From the NCBI GenBank assembly GCA_000824785.1, contig CCNB01000044.1:124001-188000 (forward strand): a stretch of DNA of 64,000 nucleotides. The letters run 5' to 3'. Each line of letters starts with the position of its first letter. The stretch's first letter is position 1. A program made the position numbers and the translations under genes. The stretch is from Mesorhizobium plurifarium (GTDB lineage: Bacteria; Pseudomonadota; Alphaproteobacteria; Rhizobiales; Rhizobiaceae). Shown one piece after another: positions 8,102 through 16,344 of this stretch. The notes under the pieces were generated by a model that worked only from the letters and a program-made list of their open reading frames with translations, did not search any database and was not told the origin of the DNA.

Positions 8102-8917
8102 GTGACGAAGAGAAATTCGCCGAAGGTGATGATCGTGACCGGAGGCGCTGCCGGTATTGGGGCTGCGATCGTCAAGCTGGCGATAGAGCAGGGCCACAAG
8201 GTCGCGATCGCGGACGTCGACATCGCCGCCGCAAGGCAACTGGCGGCGTCGCTCGGCGAAAGCGCGCTGCCTCTCGACCTCGACATATGTTCCGAAGCGC
8301 GTTGGAAGGCGGCGGTGGAGGCGACGTGCAGGCATTTCGGCCGGCTTGATGTTCTGGTGAACAATGCCGGCGTGGCCCACCCGGGTCCGACCAGGGACGT
8401 GCCGCTGGAAGCGCATGAGCATACGCTGAGGGTAAATGCGCTGGGGCCGATGCTCGGAAGCCTTGCGGTCCTGCCCTATTTCCGGGCGCAGGGATCGGGG
8501 CACATCGCCACGGTCTGCTCGATGACGGCGTTTCTGACCCTTCCGGGGCTCGTCAGCTATGCAGCCTCGAAGCATGCGCTGCGCGCGATGCATCTCGGCC
8601 TGGCGTTGGAAGAGCGCGGCTCGCCGGTCGATTTCACGATCGTCCATCCCGGCGCCACCGAAACGGCGATGCTCGAGCTGGAAGCCGAGAAAGGGGTGGC
8701 GGTGGCCTTTTCCCGCGAACCCGCGGCCCCCGAGGAGATCGCCGCAATCGTCTTGAAGGCGATACGCGACAAGAAGGCGGAAGTTTGCATACCGGCCGCC
8801 CGCGGCCGCGTCGTCAAGGCGATCGGCGCCAATCCGCGCCGGCTTTTCGAGCTAGTCGAGAAAAACGAGCAGATCGGCGCGACGATGCTTGCGTCGCGTC
8901 GCGCCAGGTCGAAGTGA
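8102..8917 (+). CDS. SDR family oxidoreductase
   Basis: A 271-residue short-chain dehydrogenase with GGAAGIG (cofactor, residues 14-20), NNAGVA, and the catalytic segment VSYAASKHA (YxxxK). The GTG start at 8102 is preceded by GAGGAACGGGG. The C-terminus is longer than in minimal SDRs and rich in Arg, as in SDRs that act on lipophilic or ring substrates. It leads a rightward run of four genes: SDR, PLP enzyme, SMP-30 lactonase, four-carbon acid sugar kinase. Its divergent neighbour is the P450, so it might oxidise the hydroxylated product; this is inference. Confidence 0.9.
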   Translation: MTKRNSPKVMIVTGGAAGIGAAIVKLAIEQGHKVAIADVDIAAARQLAASLGESALPLDLDICSEARWKAAVEATCRHFGRLDVLVNNAGVAHPGPTRDVPLEAHEHTLRVNALGPMLGSLAVLPYFRAQGSGHIATVCSMTAFLTLPGLVSYAASKHALRAMHLGLALEERGSPVDFTIVHPGATETAMLELEAEKGVAVAFSREPAAPEEIAAIVLKAIRDKKAEVCIPAARGRVVKAIGANPRRLFELVEKNEQIGATMLASRRARSK

Positions 8918-8996
8918 TCGAACGGATCCCGGCCGCCGCGGCCGCCCGCTATCAACCGCCGGAGTTCCGGAAACCCGCTTATGATGGATCAAAACC

Positions 8997-10043
8997 GTGA
9001 TCGCTGATGCTGCCGATATGTCTGCCGAAACAGGTCCCGCCGCGATCGCCGAAGGACGGATCCCCGGCATCGCCGCGATCGAGGACGCCGCCCGCAGGCT
9101 GGCTCCGATCCTGCTCAAGGTTCCGCTCATGGAGAGCGAGCGGCTGAACGAGCGTGTCGGCGGCCGGCTGCTGGTCAAGGCCGAGACTTTGCAGCCGACC
9201 GGAAGCTTCAAGGTGCGCGGCGCCTGGAACCGCATATCGCGATTGTCTTCCGACGAGCTGGCGCGCGGTGTGCTGGCGTTGTCGTCAGGCAATCACGGGC
9301 GCGCTGTTGCCTGGGCCGCGAGGGCTGCCGGAGCGCGGGCCGTGATCCTCATGCCCGCGGACGCGCCGCTCAACAAGATCGAACAGACGCGCGCCCTGGG
9401 CGCCGAGATCGTCGCCTATGATCGTCGCTCGGCCGACAGGGCGGAGCTTGTCAGGCATTGGCGCGAAAGCCAGGGGCTTGTCTATGTCCCGGCATTCGAT
9501 GACGCGCATATCGTCGCCGGCTCCGCGACGATCGCTTACGAGGCTGCCAGGGAGGCTGCCGCCTCGGGCGTTCGCATCGACGGCTTCGCCGCCGCATGTT
9601 CCGGGGGCGGTCTGATCGCCGGAAGCGCGCTTGCGCTGGCTGTCCTGTCGCCCGCGACTGAAATCTGGGGAGTCGAACCGGCTGGCTATGACGACACGGC
9701 GCAGAGCCTTGTTCGCGGCCAGCGCGTCAGCGTGCCCGCATCCGGGGAAACGATCTGCGACGCGCTGCTGTCGCTGACCCCGGGCGAGTTCACCTTCGAG
9801 ATCAACAGGAGGCGGCTGTCAGGCGTCATCACCGCAACGGATGACGATGCAAGGCACGGCATGCGCGCCGCGTTCGAGGCGTTCGGATTGGTGACGGAGC
9901 CAAGCGGCGCGCTTGCTCTGGGCGCCCTGCTGGCCGCGCGCGACAAGACCGAAGGACGCACTTTCGTCGTCGTTCTCAGCGGCCGCAATGTGGATGAAGA
10001 CCTTTTCGCCCGGCAGTTGATGGAAGCCGCGCGGGCAGCATGA
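8997..10043 (+). CDS. PLP-dependent threonine dehydratase-like enzyme (fold type II)
   Basis: A 348-residue member of the tryptophan-synthase-beta fold family. The PLP lysine is in PTGSFKVRGAWNR, the substrate-binding loop is SSGNHGRA, and the phosphate-binding glycine loop is CSGGGLIAG. It lacks the C-terminal ACT domain of biosynthetic IlvA, like catabolic threonine/serine dehydratases, serine racemases and hydroxyaspartate dehydratases. The start is uncertain: GTG 8997 has only a weak ribosome-binding site, and an in-frame ATG at 9018 is an alternative. It sits 79 bp behind the SDR and ahead of the lactonase gene. A beta-elimination of a hydroxy amino acid to a 2-oxo acid is the likely chemistry; the substrate is unknown. 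Confidence 0.87.
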   Translation: MIADAADMSAETGPAAIAEGRIPGIAAIEDAARRLAPILLKVPLMESERLNERVGGRLLVKAETLQPTGSFKVRGAWNRISRLSSDELARGVLALSSGNHGRAVAWAARAAGARAVILMPADAPLNKIEQTRALGAEIVAYDRRSADRAELVRHWRESQGLVYVPAFDDAHIVAGSATIAYEAAREAAASGVRIDGFAAACSGGGLIAGSALALAVLSPATEIWGVEPAGYDDTAQSLVRGQRVSVPASGETICDALLSLTPGEFTFEINRRRLSGVITATDDDARHGMRAAFEAFGLVTEPSGALALGALLAARDKTEGRTFVVVLSGRNVDEDLFARQLMEAARAA

Positions 10044-10134
10044 AGCCGTGCCGGGCCTTCGCCCGGCGCTCGATCCAAACGCGTCCGGCCGACATGGCGT
10101 GGCGCTGTCCCATTTGAAGGATGTCGAAGGTCCT

Positions 10135-11049
10135 ATGCGCGTCGTTACTGACAGGCTGGTATACCCGGAAGGCCCCGTCGCCATGCCCGACGGCTCCGTC
10201 ATTGTGGTCGACATCGCCGACGAAAGCCTGAAGCAGGTGTCCGCCGCCGGAGAGGTGTCGGTGATCGCCAAAGTGCCCGGAGGGCCGAACGGCGCCGCGC
10301 TCGGCCCCGACGGCAGGGTCTATATCTGCAACCATGGCGGCGTCGATTGGATAGAGGTTGAGCCCGGCCGGCTGCGCAGCGGGCCGCAGCGCGCAAACTA
10401 TGAGACGGGGAGCATCGACGTCGTCGACCTGACCAGCGGGCGGCTGCAGCGCCTCTACGACCGGTGCGGCGAATATCCGCTGCGCGGGCCGAACGATCTG
10501 GTGTTCGACGGTACAGGCGGCTTCTGGTTCACCGACATGGGCAAGCGCCGGCGGCGCGACATGGATCTCGGCGCGGTCTATTGGGCGGCCGGCGACGGTT
10601 CCGAGATCAGGGAAGTCATCGCCGGTCTCATCTCGCCGAACGGCATCGCCTTGTCGCCCGACGGCAAGACGCTCTACGTGGCCGAAACCTATACCGGACG
10701 CATCTGGTCGTGGACGGTCGAAGGCCCGGGGCGGGTCGGCAAACGGTCCTGGCCCTCGCCGGCGGGAGGAATGCTCTTTGCCAGTCCCGGAGGGCTCGCC
10801 CGCTTCGATGGACTGGCCGTCGCAGAGTCCGGCGCGGTCTGCGCGGCGGCGCTCGATCTGTGCGCCATACTGGAGTTCAGGGGTCTTGGCAGCCAACCTG
10901 TCGTGCATCCCGTGCCCGATCTCCTCGTCACCAATCTGTGTTTCGGCGGGGCCGATCGGCGGACGTGCTTCGTGACGCTTTCGCATCATGCAAGGCTCGT
11001 CGCGCTGGACTGGCACGAAGCCGGCTTGAGGCTCCACCACTCGCTTTGA
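10135..11049 (+). CDS. SMP-30/gluconolactonase/LRE family protein
   Basis: A 304-residue six-bladed beta-propeller lactonase-like protein. Conserved features are YPEGPV near the N-terminus (metal-ligand Glu), RGPNDLVFDGTGGFWFTDMG (Asn/Asp metal site) and SPNGIALSPDGKTLYVAETYTGRIW (second Asn/Asp). I prefer ATG 10135, which follows GAAGG and starts at the homologous region; an open GTG at 10048 would add 29 unrelated residues. The family opens sugar-acid or related lactones in the cytoplasm. With the OtnK-type kinase 125 bp downstream, it suggests a sugar-lactone to sugar-acid to phosphorylated-acid order (inference). Confidence 0.88.
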   Translation: MRVVTDRLVYPEGPVAMPDGSVIVVDIADESLKQVSAAGEVSVIAKVPGGPNGAALGPDGRVYICNHGGVDWIEVEPGRLRSGPQRANYETGSIDVVDLTSGRLQRLYDRCGEYPLRGPNDLVFDGTGGFWFTDMGKRRRRDMDLGAVYWAAGDGSEIREVIAGLISPNGIALSPDGKTLYVAETYTGRIWSWTVEGPGRVGKRSWPSPAGGMLFASPGGLARFDGLAVAESGAVCAAALDLCAILEFRGLGSQPVVHPVPDLLVTNLCFGGADRRTCFVTLSHHARLVALDWHEAGLRLHHSL

Positions 11050-11174
11050 GCAACCGCGCTTCGGCGACCGGCGTTTGAAGGCGCTGGTCCACCGGAAAGC
11101 GCAAGAAAATCGACTATTCGCCGCGGCAAGGCCGCAGGATGTACAGGCGTCAGCCATGAACAACGGGGTGCTCG

Positions 11175-12446
11175 ATGAGCGTCAGGATCGCCGTAATCGC
11201 CGATGACTTCACCGGCGGGCTTTTTGTCGCCAGCAATCTGGAGAAGCTCGGCATTCCGGTCTTCTATGTTTGCGACACGGCCGTTCTGCATGAGGCGGCC
11301 GATGGCGAGGTTCTCGTCATCGCGACCCGGCTGCGATTCATGCCGCCGGCGCGGGCGGTCGCGGCGCTCGACGGTTTGACGACGATGCTCGACGAGATCG
11401 GCGTCGAGCATATCTTCTATAAATACTGCTCGACATTCGATTCCACCGACGAGGGCAATATCGGCCCTTGCGGCGATCTGCTCATCGGGAAGTACGGGCA
11501 GCGGCGCCTGGTGTTTGGACCTGGCTATCCCGACCTGCGCACTTACGTGCACGAGGGATACATGTTCTACAAGGACCGCCTGATTTCGGAATCGATCAAG
11601 CGCTCCGATCCGATCACGCCGATGAACGACCCCGACATGGCCAGGGTGCTGCAGCGCCAGACCGCCGAGACCGTCGGGCTTTTGCCGCATCGCGTCCTGC
11701 ATCGCGGTGTCGAATTCGCGCGCGGCTATGTGGACGATCAGCAAGAGAAGGGAGTGCGCTACTTCCTCATGGACTGCGTCGACAATGACGATGTCGCCAC
11801 CGGCGCGACGATTTTCCGGCACGACCACATCACCACCGGAGCGGACGCCCTGGCGATCGAGCTGATTTCGCAATGGACGTCCGAGGATGCCGGAACCCGC
11901 CATCGGACCCCGTCGCCGGTGGCTCGCGCTGAGGGTGGTGAGGTCGTGCTGGTGGGAAGCTGCAGCGGCGTCACGTTGCGGCAACGCGATCATTTCGCGC
12001 AAGATAATCCGATGCTGGACATCGATATTTGCGAGGCGGATGAAGATATCCTGACGGGGCGGGCGCTTGCCTGGGCGGACGAAAAGCTCGGCGCCGGCCA
12101 GCCGATCGGCTTTTCGGTCGCCGGGGATGTCGCGTCGGTTGCCGATGCCCAGGCCAAGTTCGGCATAATGGGCGCGGCGCGCAAGGCCGAAGCCATCCTG
12201 GCCGGCATAGCCAGGGGCTTGGGCGGGAGGGGTGTCCGCAAGTTCGTCGTTTCAGGCGGCGAAACGTCGGGTGCGATCGTCGAAGCGCTCGGCATTCAAA
12301 GCATGCAGGTTCTTCCATTCGACGAGCTTGGCGCGGGTTCCTGCATCTCTCGCGATGCGCGGCGGATTTCGTTGTTTCTGAAGCCGGGGAAGATCGGGGC
12401 CGAGGACGTCTTCTCGGCGGCCCTGGAAAAGATGCGCGCGCCCTGA
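11175..12446 (+). CDS. Four-carbon acid sugar kinase family protein (DUF1537, OtnK-like), copy 1
   Basis: A 423-residue two-domain kinase. The N-terminal substrate domain begins with VIADDFTGG and contains FYKYCSTFDST and NIGPCGDLL; the C-terminal nucleotide domain carries FVVSGGETSGAIVEALGI. DUF1537 proteins phosphorylate 3-oxo-tetronates, D-threonate or D-erythronate and 3-oxo-isoapionate, according to the published functional assignments of the family. No class II aldolase follows here, unlike the second copy at 34011, so the downstream step may use that distant gene. The substrate is not assignable. It ends convergently with the EamA gene. Confidence 0.9.
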   Translation: MSVRIAVIADDFTGGLFVASNLEKLGIPVFYVCDTAVLHEAADGEVLVIATRLRFMPPARAVAALDGLTTMLDEIGVEHIFYKYCSTFDSTDEGNIGPCGDLLIGKYGQRRLVFGPGYPDLRTYVHEGYMFYKDRLISESIKRSDPITPMNDPDMARVLQRQTAETVGLLPHRVLHRGVEFARGYVDDQQEKGVRYFLMDCVDNDDVATGATIFRHDHITTGADALAIELISQWTSEDAGTRHRTPSPVARAEGGEVVLVGSCSGVTLRQRDHFAQDNPMLDIDICEADEDILTGRALAWADEKLGAGQPIGFSVAGDVASVADAQAKFGIMGAARKAEAILAGIARGLGGRGVRKFVVSGGETSGAIVEALGIQSMQVLPFDELGAGSCISRDARRISLFLKPGKIGAEDVFSAALEKMRAP

Positions 12447-12479
12447 ACGGCCCGGGAATCGCCGTCACTGGCGCGCGCG

Positions 12480-13382
12480 TCAACGGATCCCCGGCGGATT
12501 GGCCGGCTTGATCCGGCGGACGCGCTCCCGCAACACGGTCAGCAGGCCGGCGCTCGCGATCACTCCAACCCCGATGATAGCCAGCAAATCGGGATACTCG
12601 TGAAAGACGATGATGCCGAAGAACATCGCCCAGCCAAGCTGTGAATAGGCGACGGGCGCGATCTGCGTGGCGTTGCCGTATCGCGCGGCACTGACGAAAG
12701 CCCATTGGCCGAGGCCGACGCAAAGACCTGAAAGCGCCATCAGAAAGAGGTCATGCAGGGAAGGTGCGCTGAAACCTCCGAGCAGCATGCCCAGGCCGTT
12801 GATCGAAACCAGGTAGAGGAACAGCATCCCCAGAATGCTGGTCTTCTTCGCGGACGAGCCGAGGCTGCGCATTATTATGATCGACGTGCCGGTCGAAAAG
12901 CCGGCGACCGCGGCGCTCAGATGTCCGAGATGAAACGCCTGGAAGCCCGGCTTGACCGCGAGCAGGACGCCGGCAAATCCGAGCATGACGGCGAACCACC
13001 GCCAGAGCCCGACATGCTCCTTCAGGATCAGCACGGACATGACCGTGACGAAAAACGGCGCCAGGAAGATCAACGAATAGGCGTCGACCAGAGGGATGGT
13101 CGTGAAGGCGTAGATCGCGCACAAACTCGACAGGACGCCGCATAGAGCGCGAAAATGCACCGGCCAGGGCCGGCTCATCTTCCAGAACTCCAGCCAACGC
13201 TCGTTCTCGTGGCGGGTGGCCAGAAGCACGATCGAGGCCGACAGGTTTTCGAAAAAACCGATCTCGAAAACGCTCAGCGGCCCGTGCAGCGCCTTTGTGA
13301 ACGCGTCGGAGGTCGAAAAGCAGGCATAGGCCGCGAAGGCGCAAATATAGACATTGGTGAAAACGGATTGCCGGATCGGCAT
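12480..13382 (-). CDS. DMT superfamily transporter (EamA family)
   Basis: A 300-residue inner-membrane protein with about ten hydrophobic segments in two EamA repeats (about residues 5-135 and 150-285), each ending in the typical Gly/Pro-rich helix. The C-terminus is basic (REKVRRIKPAN-like, RERVRRIKPANPPGIR). Members export or import small metabolites such as amino acids and nucleosides. It is 89 bp downstream of the aminotransferase gene on the same strand, so the pair may be co-transcribed. The transported compound is unknown. Confidence 0.88.
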   Translation of the reverse strand: MPIRQSVFTNVYICAFAAYACFSTSDAFTKALHGPLSVFEIGFFENLSASIVLLATRHENERWLEFWKMSRPWPVHFRALCGVLSSLCAIYAFTTIPLVDAYSLIFLAPFFVTVMSVLILKEHVGLWRWFAVMLGFAGVLLAVKPGFQAFHLGHLSAAVAGFSTGTSIIIMRSLGSSAKKTSILGMLFLYLVSINGLGMLLGGFSAPSLHDLFLMALSGLCVGLGQWAFVSAARYGNATQIAPVAYSQLGWAMFFGIIVFHEYPDLLAIIGVGVIASAGLLTVLRERVRRIKPANPPGIR

Positions 13383-13471
13383 CGAATGCGCCTGCGTGTC
13401 GATTGGATGCCGGGGCTCGCCGGCCGGCCGCCATCGGGCCTGCCGGCCGGATGGCGGTATGCCCGCCGGTC

Positions 13472-14857
13472 TCAGATCGACTTCGCCTGAACCGCCTTCT
13501 CGGTCTCGCGCAGGGCCTTCTGCAGCTTGGCGCCGATTTCCTCGACGTCGTTGTCATCGATGATCAATGGCGGACAGAAGCCGACGGTGTCGCGCATCGC
13601 GCGCACGACAAGGCCGTTTTCATAAGCGATGGCGGCCAGGCGCGCGCCGATCTGGCGCGCGGGCGCGAAAGGCGTGCCGGTCGAAGGATCCTCGACGAGT
13701 TCCACGCCGTACATCAGGCCGACGCCTCGCAGATTTCCGACGATCGGCGAATCCTTCGTCACCTCGGCAAGCTTCTGGTGCAGGCGCGCGCCGATCTTGC
13801 GGACATGCGGGACGATGTCGAGTTCCTCGTAGATCGCGATGGTTTCGGCCGCCACGGCGGCGCCCACCGGATGTGCGGCATTGGTGAAGCCGTGTCCGAA
13901 GGAGGTGCCGCTCTCATTGTAGCGTTCGACGGCTTCGAGGATCTTCGGCGATACCACGACCGCGGCGAGGGGAAAGTAAGACGAAGTGATGCCCTTGGCG
14001 AGCGACATCATGTCCGGCGTCATGCCGACCGTCTCGCGCCCGAACCAGTTGCCGGTGCGGCCGAAGCCGCAGACGACCTCGTCGTCGAGACAGAGGATGT
14101 CATATTTTGCCAGCACCTTCTGGACGGCTTCGAAATAGCCGGCCGGGGGCGGAATGATGCCGCCGCCGGCTATCACCGGTTCGGCGATGAAGGCCGCGAT
14201 GGTGTCGGGACCCTCGCGCAGGATCATGCGTTCCAGCTCGCCGGCCAGGCGGCTCACGAACTCCGCCTCGCTTTCGCCCGGCAGGCGTACTCGATAATTG
14301 TTCGGGCAAAGCGTATGGATGAAACCGGGCAGCGGTAAGCCGAACTCGCGGTGCATCATCTCAAGCCCGCACATCGATCCGGCCACGATTGTCGACCCAT
14401 GGAACGCCCGGTCGCGGGCGATGATCTTTCGCTTGGTCGGCTTGCCGCGCGATGCATGATAAAGCCAGGCCAGCTTGACCATGGTCTCGTTGGCTTCGGA
14501 GCCCGAGGTCACGAAGAACGTCTTGCCGCCCGCCATGCCTGTCAGTTCGACCAGCTTTTTGCTGAGATTTGCGGCCTTCGGATTCGTCCGGCCATAGAAG
14601 CTATGGTAGTAGCCGAGCTCTTCGTACTGCGTCGCCGCGGCGCGGCCGAGGCGCTGGTTGTTGAAGCCCAGCGACGCGCACCAAAGCCCTGCCATGGCGT
14701 CGATATAGCGCTTGCCGTTCTCGTCGATGACATGGGTTCCATCGCCCTTGACGACGATATAGGCGCCCTCGCGAGACAAGGCCTGAGGATTGGTCTGCGA
14801 ATGCAGATGATAGGCGAGATCGGTGGCGTTGGTCTCGGATTGCGTGTTGGAAGGCAA
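13472..14857 (-). CDS. Class III aminotransferase (omega-amino acid/aspartate aminotransferase family)
   Basis: A fold-I PLP aminotransferase of about 461 residues. The PLP lysine is in MSLAKGITSSYFPLAAV, the PLP-ring Asp in CLDDEVVCGFGRTG, and the substrate loop includes VTSGSEANETMVKLAW. Such enzymes transfer the omega-amino group of beta-alanine, putrescine or similar compounds to pyruvate. No ATG fits the N-terminus: I give TTG 14857, just before the conserved DLAYHLHSQTN; TTG 14920 is the alternative. The start is therefore uncertain. A DMT transporter gene follows on the same strand. Confidence 0.9.
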   Translation of the reverse strand: MPSNTQSETNATDLAYHLHSQTNPQALSREGAYIVVKGDGTHVIDENGKRYIDAMAGLWCASLGFNNQRLGRAAATQYEELGYYHSFYGRTNPKAANLSKKLVELTGMAGGKTFFVTSGSEANETMVKLAWLYHASRGKPTKRKIIARDRAFHGSTIVAGSMCGLEMMHREFGLPLPGFIHTLCPNNYRVRLPGESEAEFVSRLAGELERMILREGPDTIAAFIAEPVIAGGGIIPPPAGYFEAVQKVLAKYDILCLDDEVVCGFGRTGNWFGRETVGMTPDMMSLAKGITSSYFPLAAVVVSPKILEAVERYNESGTSFGHGFTNAAHPVGAAVAAETIAIYEELDIVPHVRKIGARLHQKLAEVTKDSPIVGNLRGVGLMYGVELVEDPSTGTPFAPARQIGARLAAIAYENGLVVRAMRDTVGFCPPLIIDDNDVEEIGAKLQKALRETEKAVQAKSI

Positions 14858-14986
14858 GGGGCAGCTCGACTGTTGGTGTGAAAGCTTTCGGCAGATTAAT
14901 CGAAAAAAATCCAGTATCAATCATCACGCCCCGGCAACGCTTGATCCACGTAAGATCCCGCTGGGGTGGGTCTAAGGCGCTGGTGT

Positions 14987-15078
14987 GTTTCACCGTTTCA
15001 CGGAAACGGCGAAACGCCCCACCTCTTTGTTTTACGCAATTCCGGGCGGAAAACCGCCCACACTTTTCCTGGAATTGC
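14987..15078. repeat. Two-hairpin intergenic repeat (family B), copy 1
   Basis: The first module is a near-perfect palindrome, GTTTCaCCGTTTC/GAAACGGcGAAAC (14987-14999 with 15003-15015). The second has nested arms, GCAATTCC/GGAATTGC (15036-15043 with 15071-15078) around GGGCGG/CCGCCC (15044-15049 with 15054-15059). The same two-module sequence recurs in inverse order at 31444-31557, and the second module alone at 35997-36035 and 42380-42437. It fills the gap between the acyl-CoA dehydrogenase 3' end and the aminotransferase promoter region. Confidence 0.7.
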
Positions 15079-15103
15079 TCCGGGACAATGTGAGGCGGTC
15101 CTT

Positions 15104-16264
15104 TCAAGCCGCGGCCGCCGCTTCCTTGATCATGTTTCTGGCGATCAGGATCTGCTGGATCTGCGTCGTTCCCTCATAGATGCGAAACAGCCGGACGTCG
15201 CGGTACGCCCGTTCGATGCCGTACTCTTCCATATATCCCGCACCGCCATGGATCTGGACGGCGCGGTCGGCGACGCGGCCGACCATCTCGCTGGCGAACA
15301 TCTTGCAGCACGCCGCCTCCGTGGAAACATTTCCGCCTCGGTCCTTCGCGCGGGCCGTCTCCAGCACCATGCATCTGGCGGCGTAGCTTTCCGCCCGGCT
15401 GTCGGCGAGCATGGCCTGGATCAACTGGAACTCCGCGATCGGCTGCCCGAACTGCTTTCGCTGCATGGCATAGGCGAGGCTGTCGGCGATAAGCCGTTCG
15501 GCCATGCCGACACAGAAGGCGGAAATGTGCAGGCGGCCCCGGTCCAGCACCTTCATTGCCGTCTTGAACCCCTGGCCTTCCTTGCCGCCCAGCACGCTGG
15601 AAGCCGGCACCCGGCAATCCTCGAAAATCACGTCGCAGGTGTGCGAGCCGGCCTGGCCCATCTTCTTGTCGATCTTGCCGAGGGACATGCCGGGCGCGCT
15701 CCGTTCGACCAGGAATGCAGTCACGTCCCGTCCCGGCTTGTCGCCCGTGCCGGTTCTGGCGAAGACCGTGAACAGATCGGCATAGGGTGCGTTGGTGATG
15801 AAGCGCTTGGTGCCGTTGAGGATGTATTCCTCGCCGTCGCGGCGCGCCGTCGTCCACAGCGACGCCGCATCCGATCCGGCCCCCGGCTCCGTCAGCGCGA
15901 ACGAACTGATGATCTCGCCTGTCGCCAGCTTCGGAAGATACGCCGATTTCTGCTCTTCCGTTCCGTCCATGATCAGGCCCTGCGAGCCGATGCCGTTGTT
16001 GGTGCCGATGACGGAGCGGAACGCAGGCGACGTGTGGCCCAGCTCGAAAGCGATATGGACCTCCTCCTCCATGGTCAGGCCAAGTCCGCCATACTCCTGA
16101 GGGATGGAGAGGCCGAAGAGGCCGAGGTCGCGCATCTCTTGCCTGATCTCCGCGGGGATATTGTCGGCCAGGGCAATCTCGGCCTCCAGGGGGACCAGGC
16201 GCTCGCGAACGAAGCGCCGCACCGTTTGCCGGAGTTGCTCGAAGAGGTCTGCGTCAAGAGCCAT
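15104..16264 (-). CDS. Acyl-CoA dehydrogenase family protein
   Basis: A 386-residue FAD enzyme with the standard order: N-terminal helical domain, the flavin-contacting SSFALTEPGAGSDAAS at about 120-135, and a C-terminal helical domain ending in RDVRLFRIYEGTTQIQ, whose Glu matches the catalytic base of short/medium-chain enzymes. IHGGAGYMEEYGIERAYRD is also diagnostic. ATG 16264 is chosen because GAGG precedes it by 10 bases; an upstream in-frame start would add 14 residues unlike the family. It performs alpha,beta-dehydrogenation of an acyl-CoA. It shares a strand with the E2 gene and the IclR gene, with an 80-bp gap to the E2 gene. Confidence 0.93.
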   Translation of the reverse strand: MALDADLFEQLRQTVRRFVRERLVPLEAEIALADNIPAEIRQEMRDLGLFGLSIPQEYGGLGLTMEEEVHIAFELGHTSPAFRSVIGTNNGIGSQGLIMDGTEEQKSAYLPKLATGEIISSFALTEPGAGSDAASLWTTARRDGEEYILNGTKRFITNAPYADLFTVFARTGTGDKPGRDVTAFLVERSAPGMSLGKIDKKMGQAGSHTCDVIFEDCRVPASSVLGGKEGQGFKTAMKVLDRGRLHISAFCVGMAERLIADSLAYAMQRKQFGQPIAEFQLIQAMLADSRAESYAARCMVLETARAKDRGGNVSTEAACCKMFASEMVGRVADRAVQIHGGAGYMEEYGIERAYRDVRLFRIYEGTTQIQQILIARNMIKEAAAAA

Positions 16265-16344
16265 GGAGTTGCTGCCTCGGAATGTTCGCGCATTCGGTGT
16301 TCGCACAGGCGCGGCCTAGCCGCCCCCTTTGCCGGTGGACGGCG

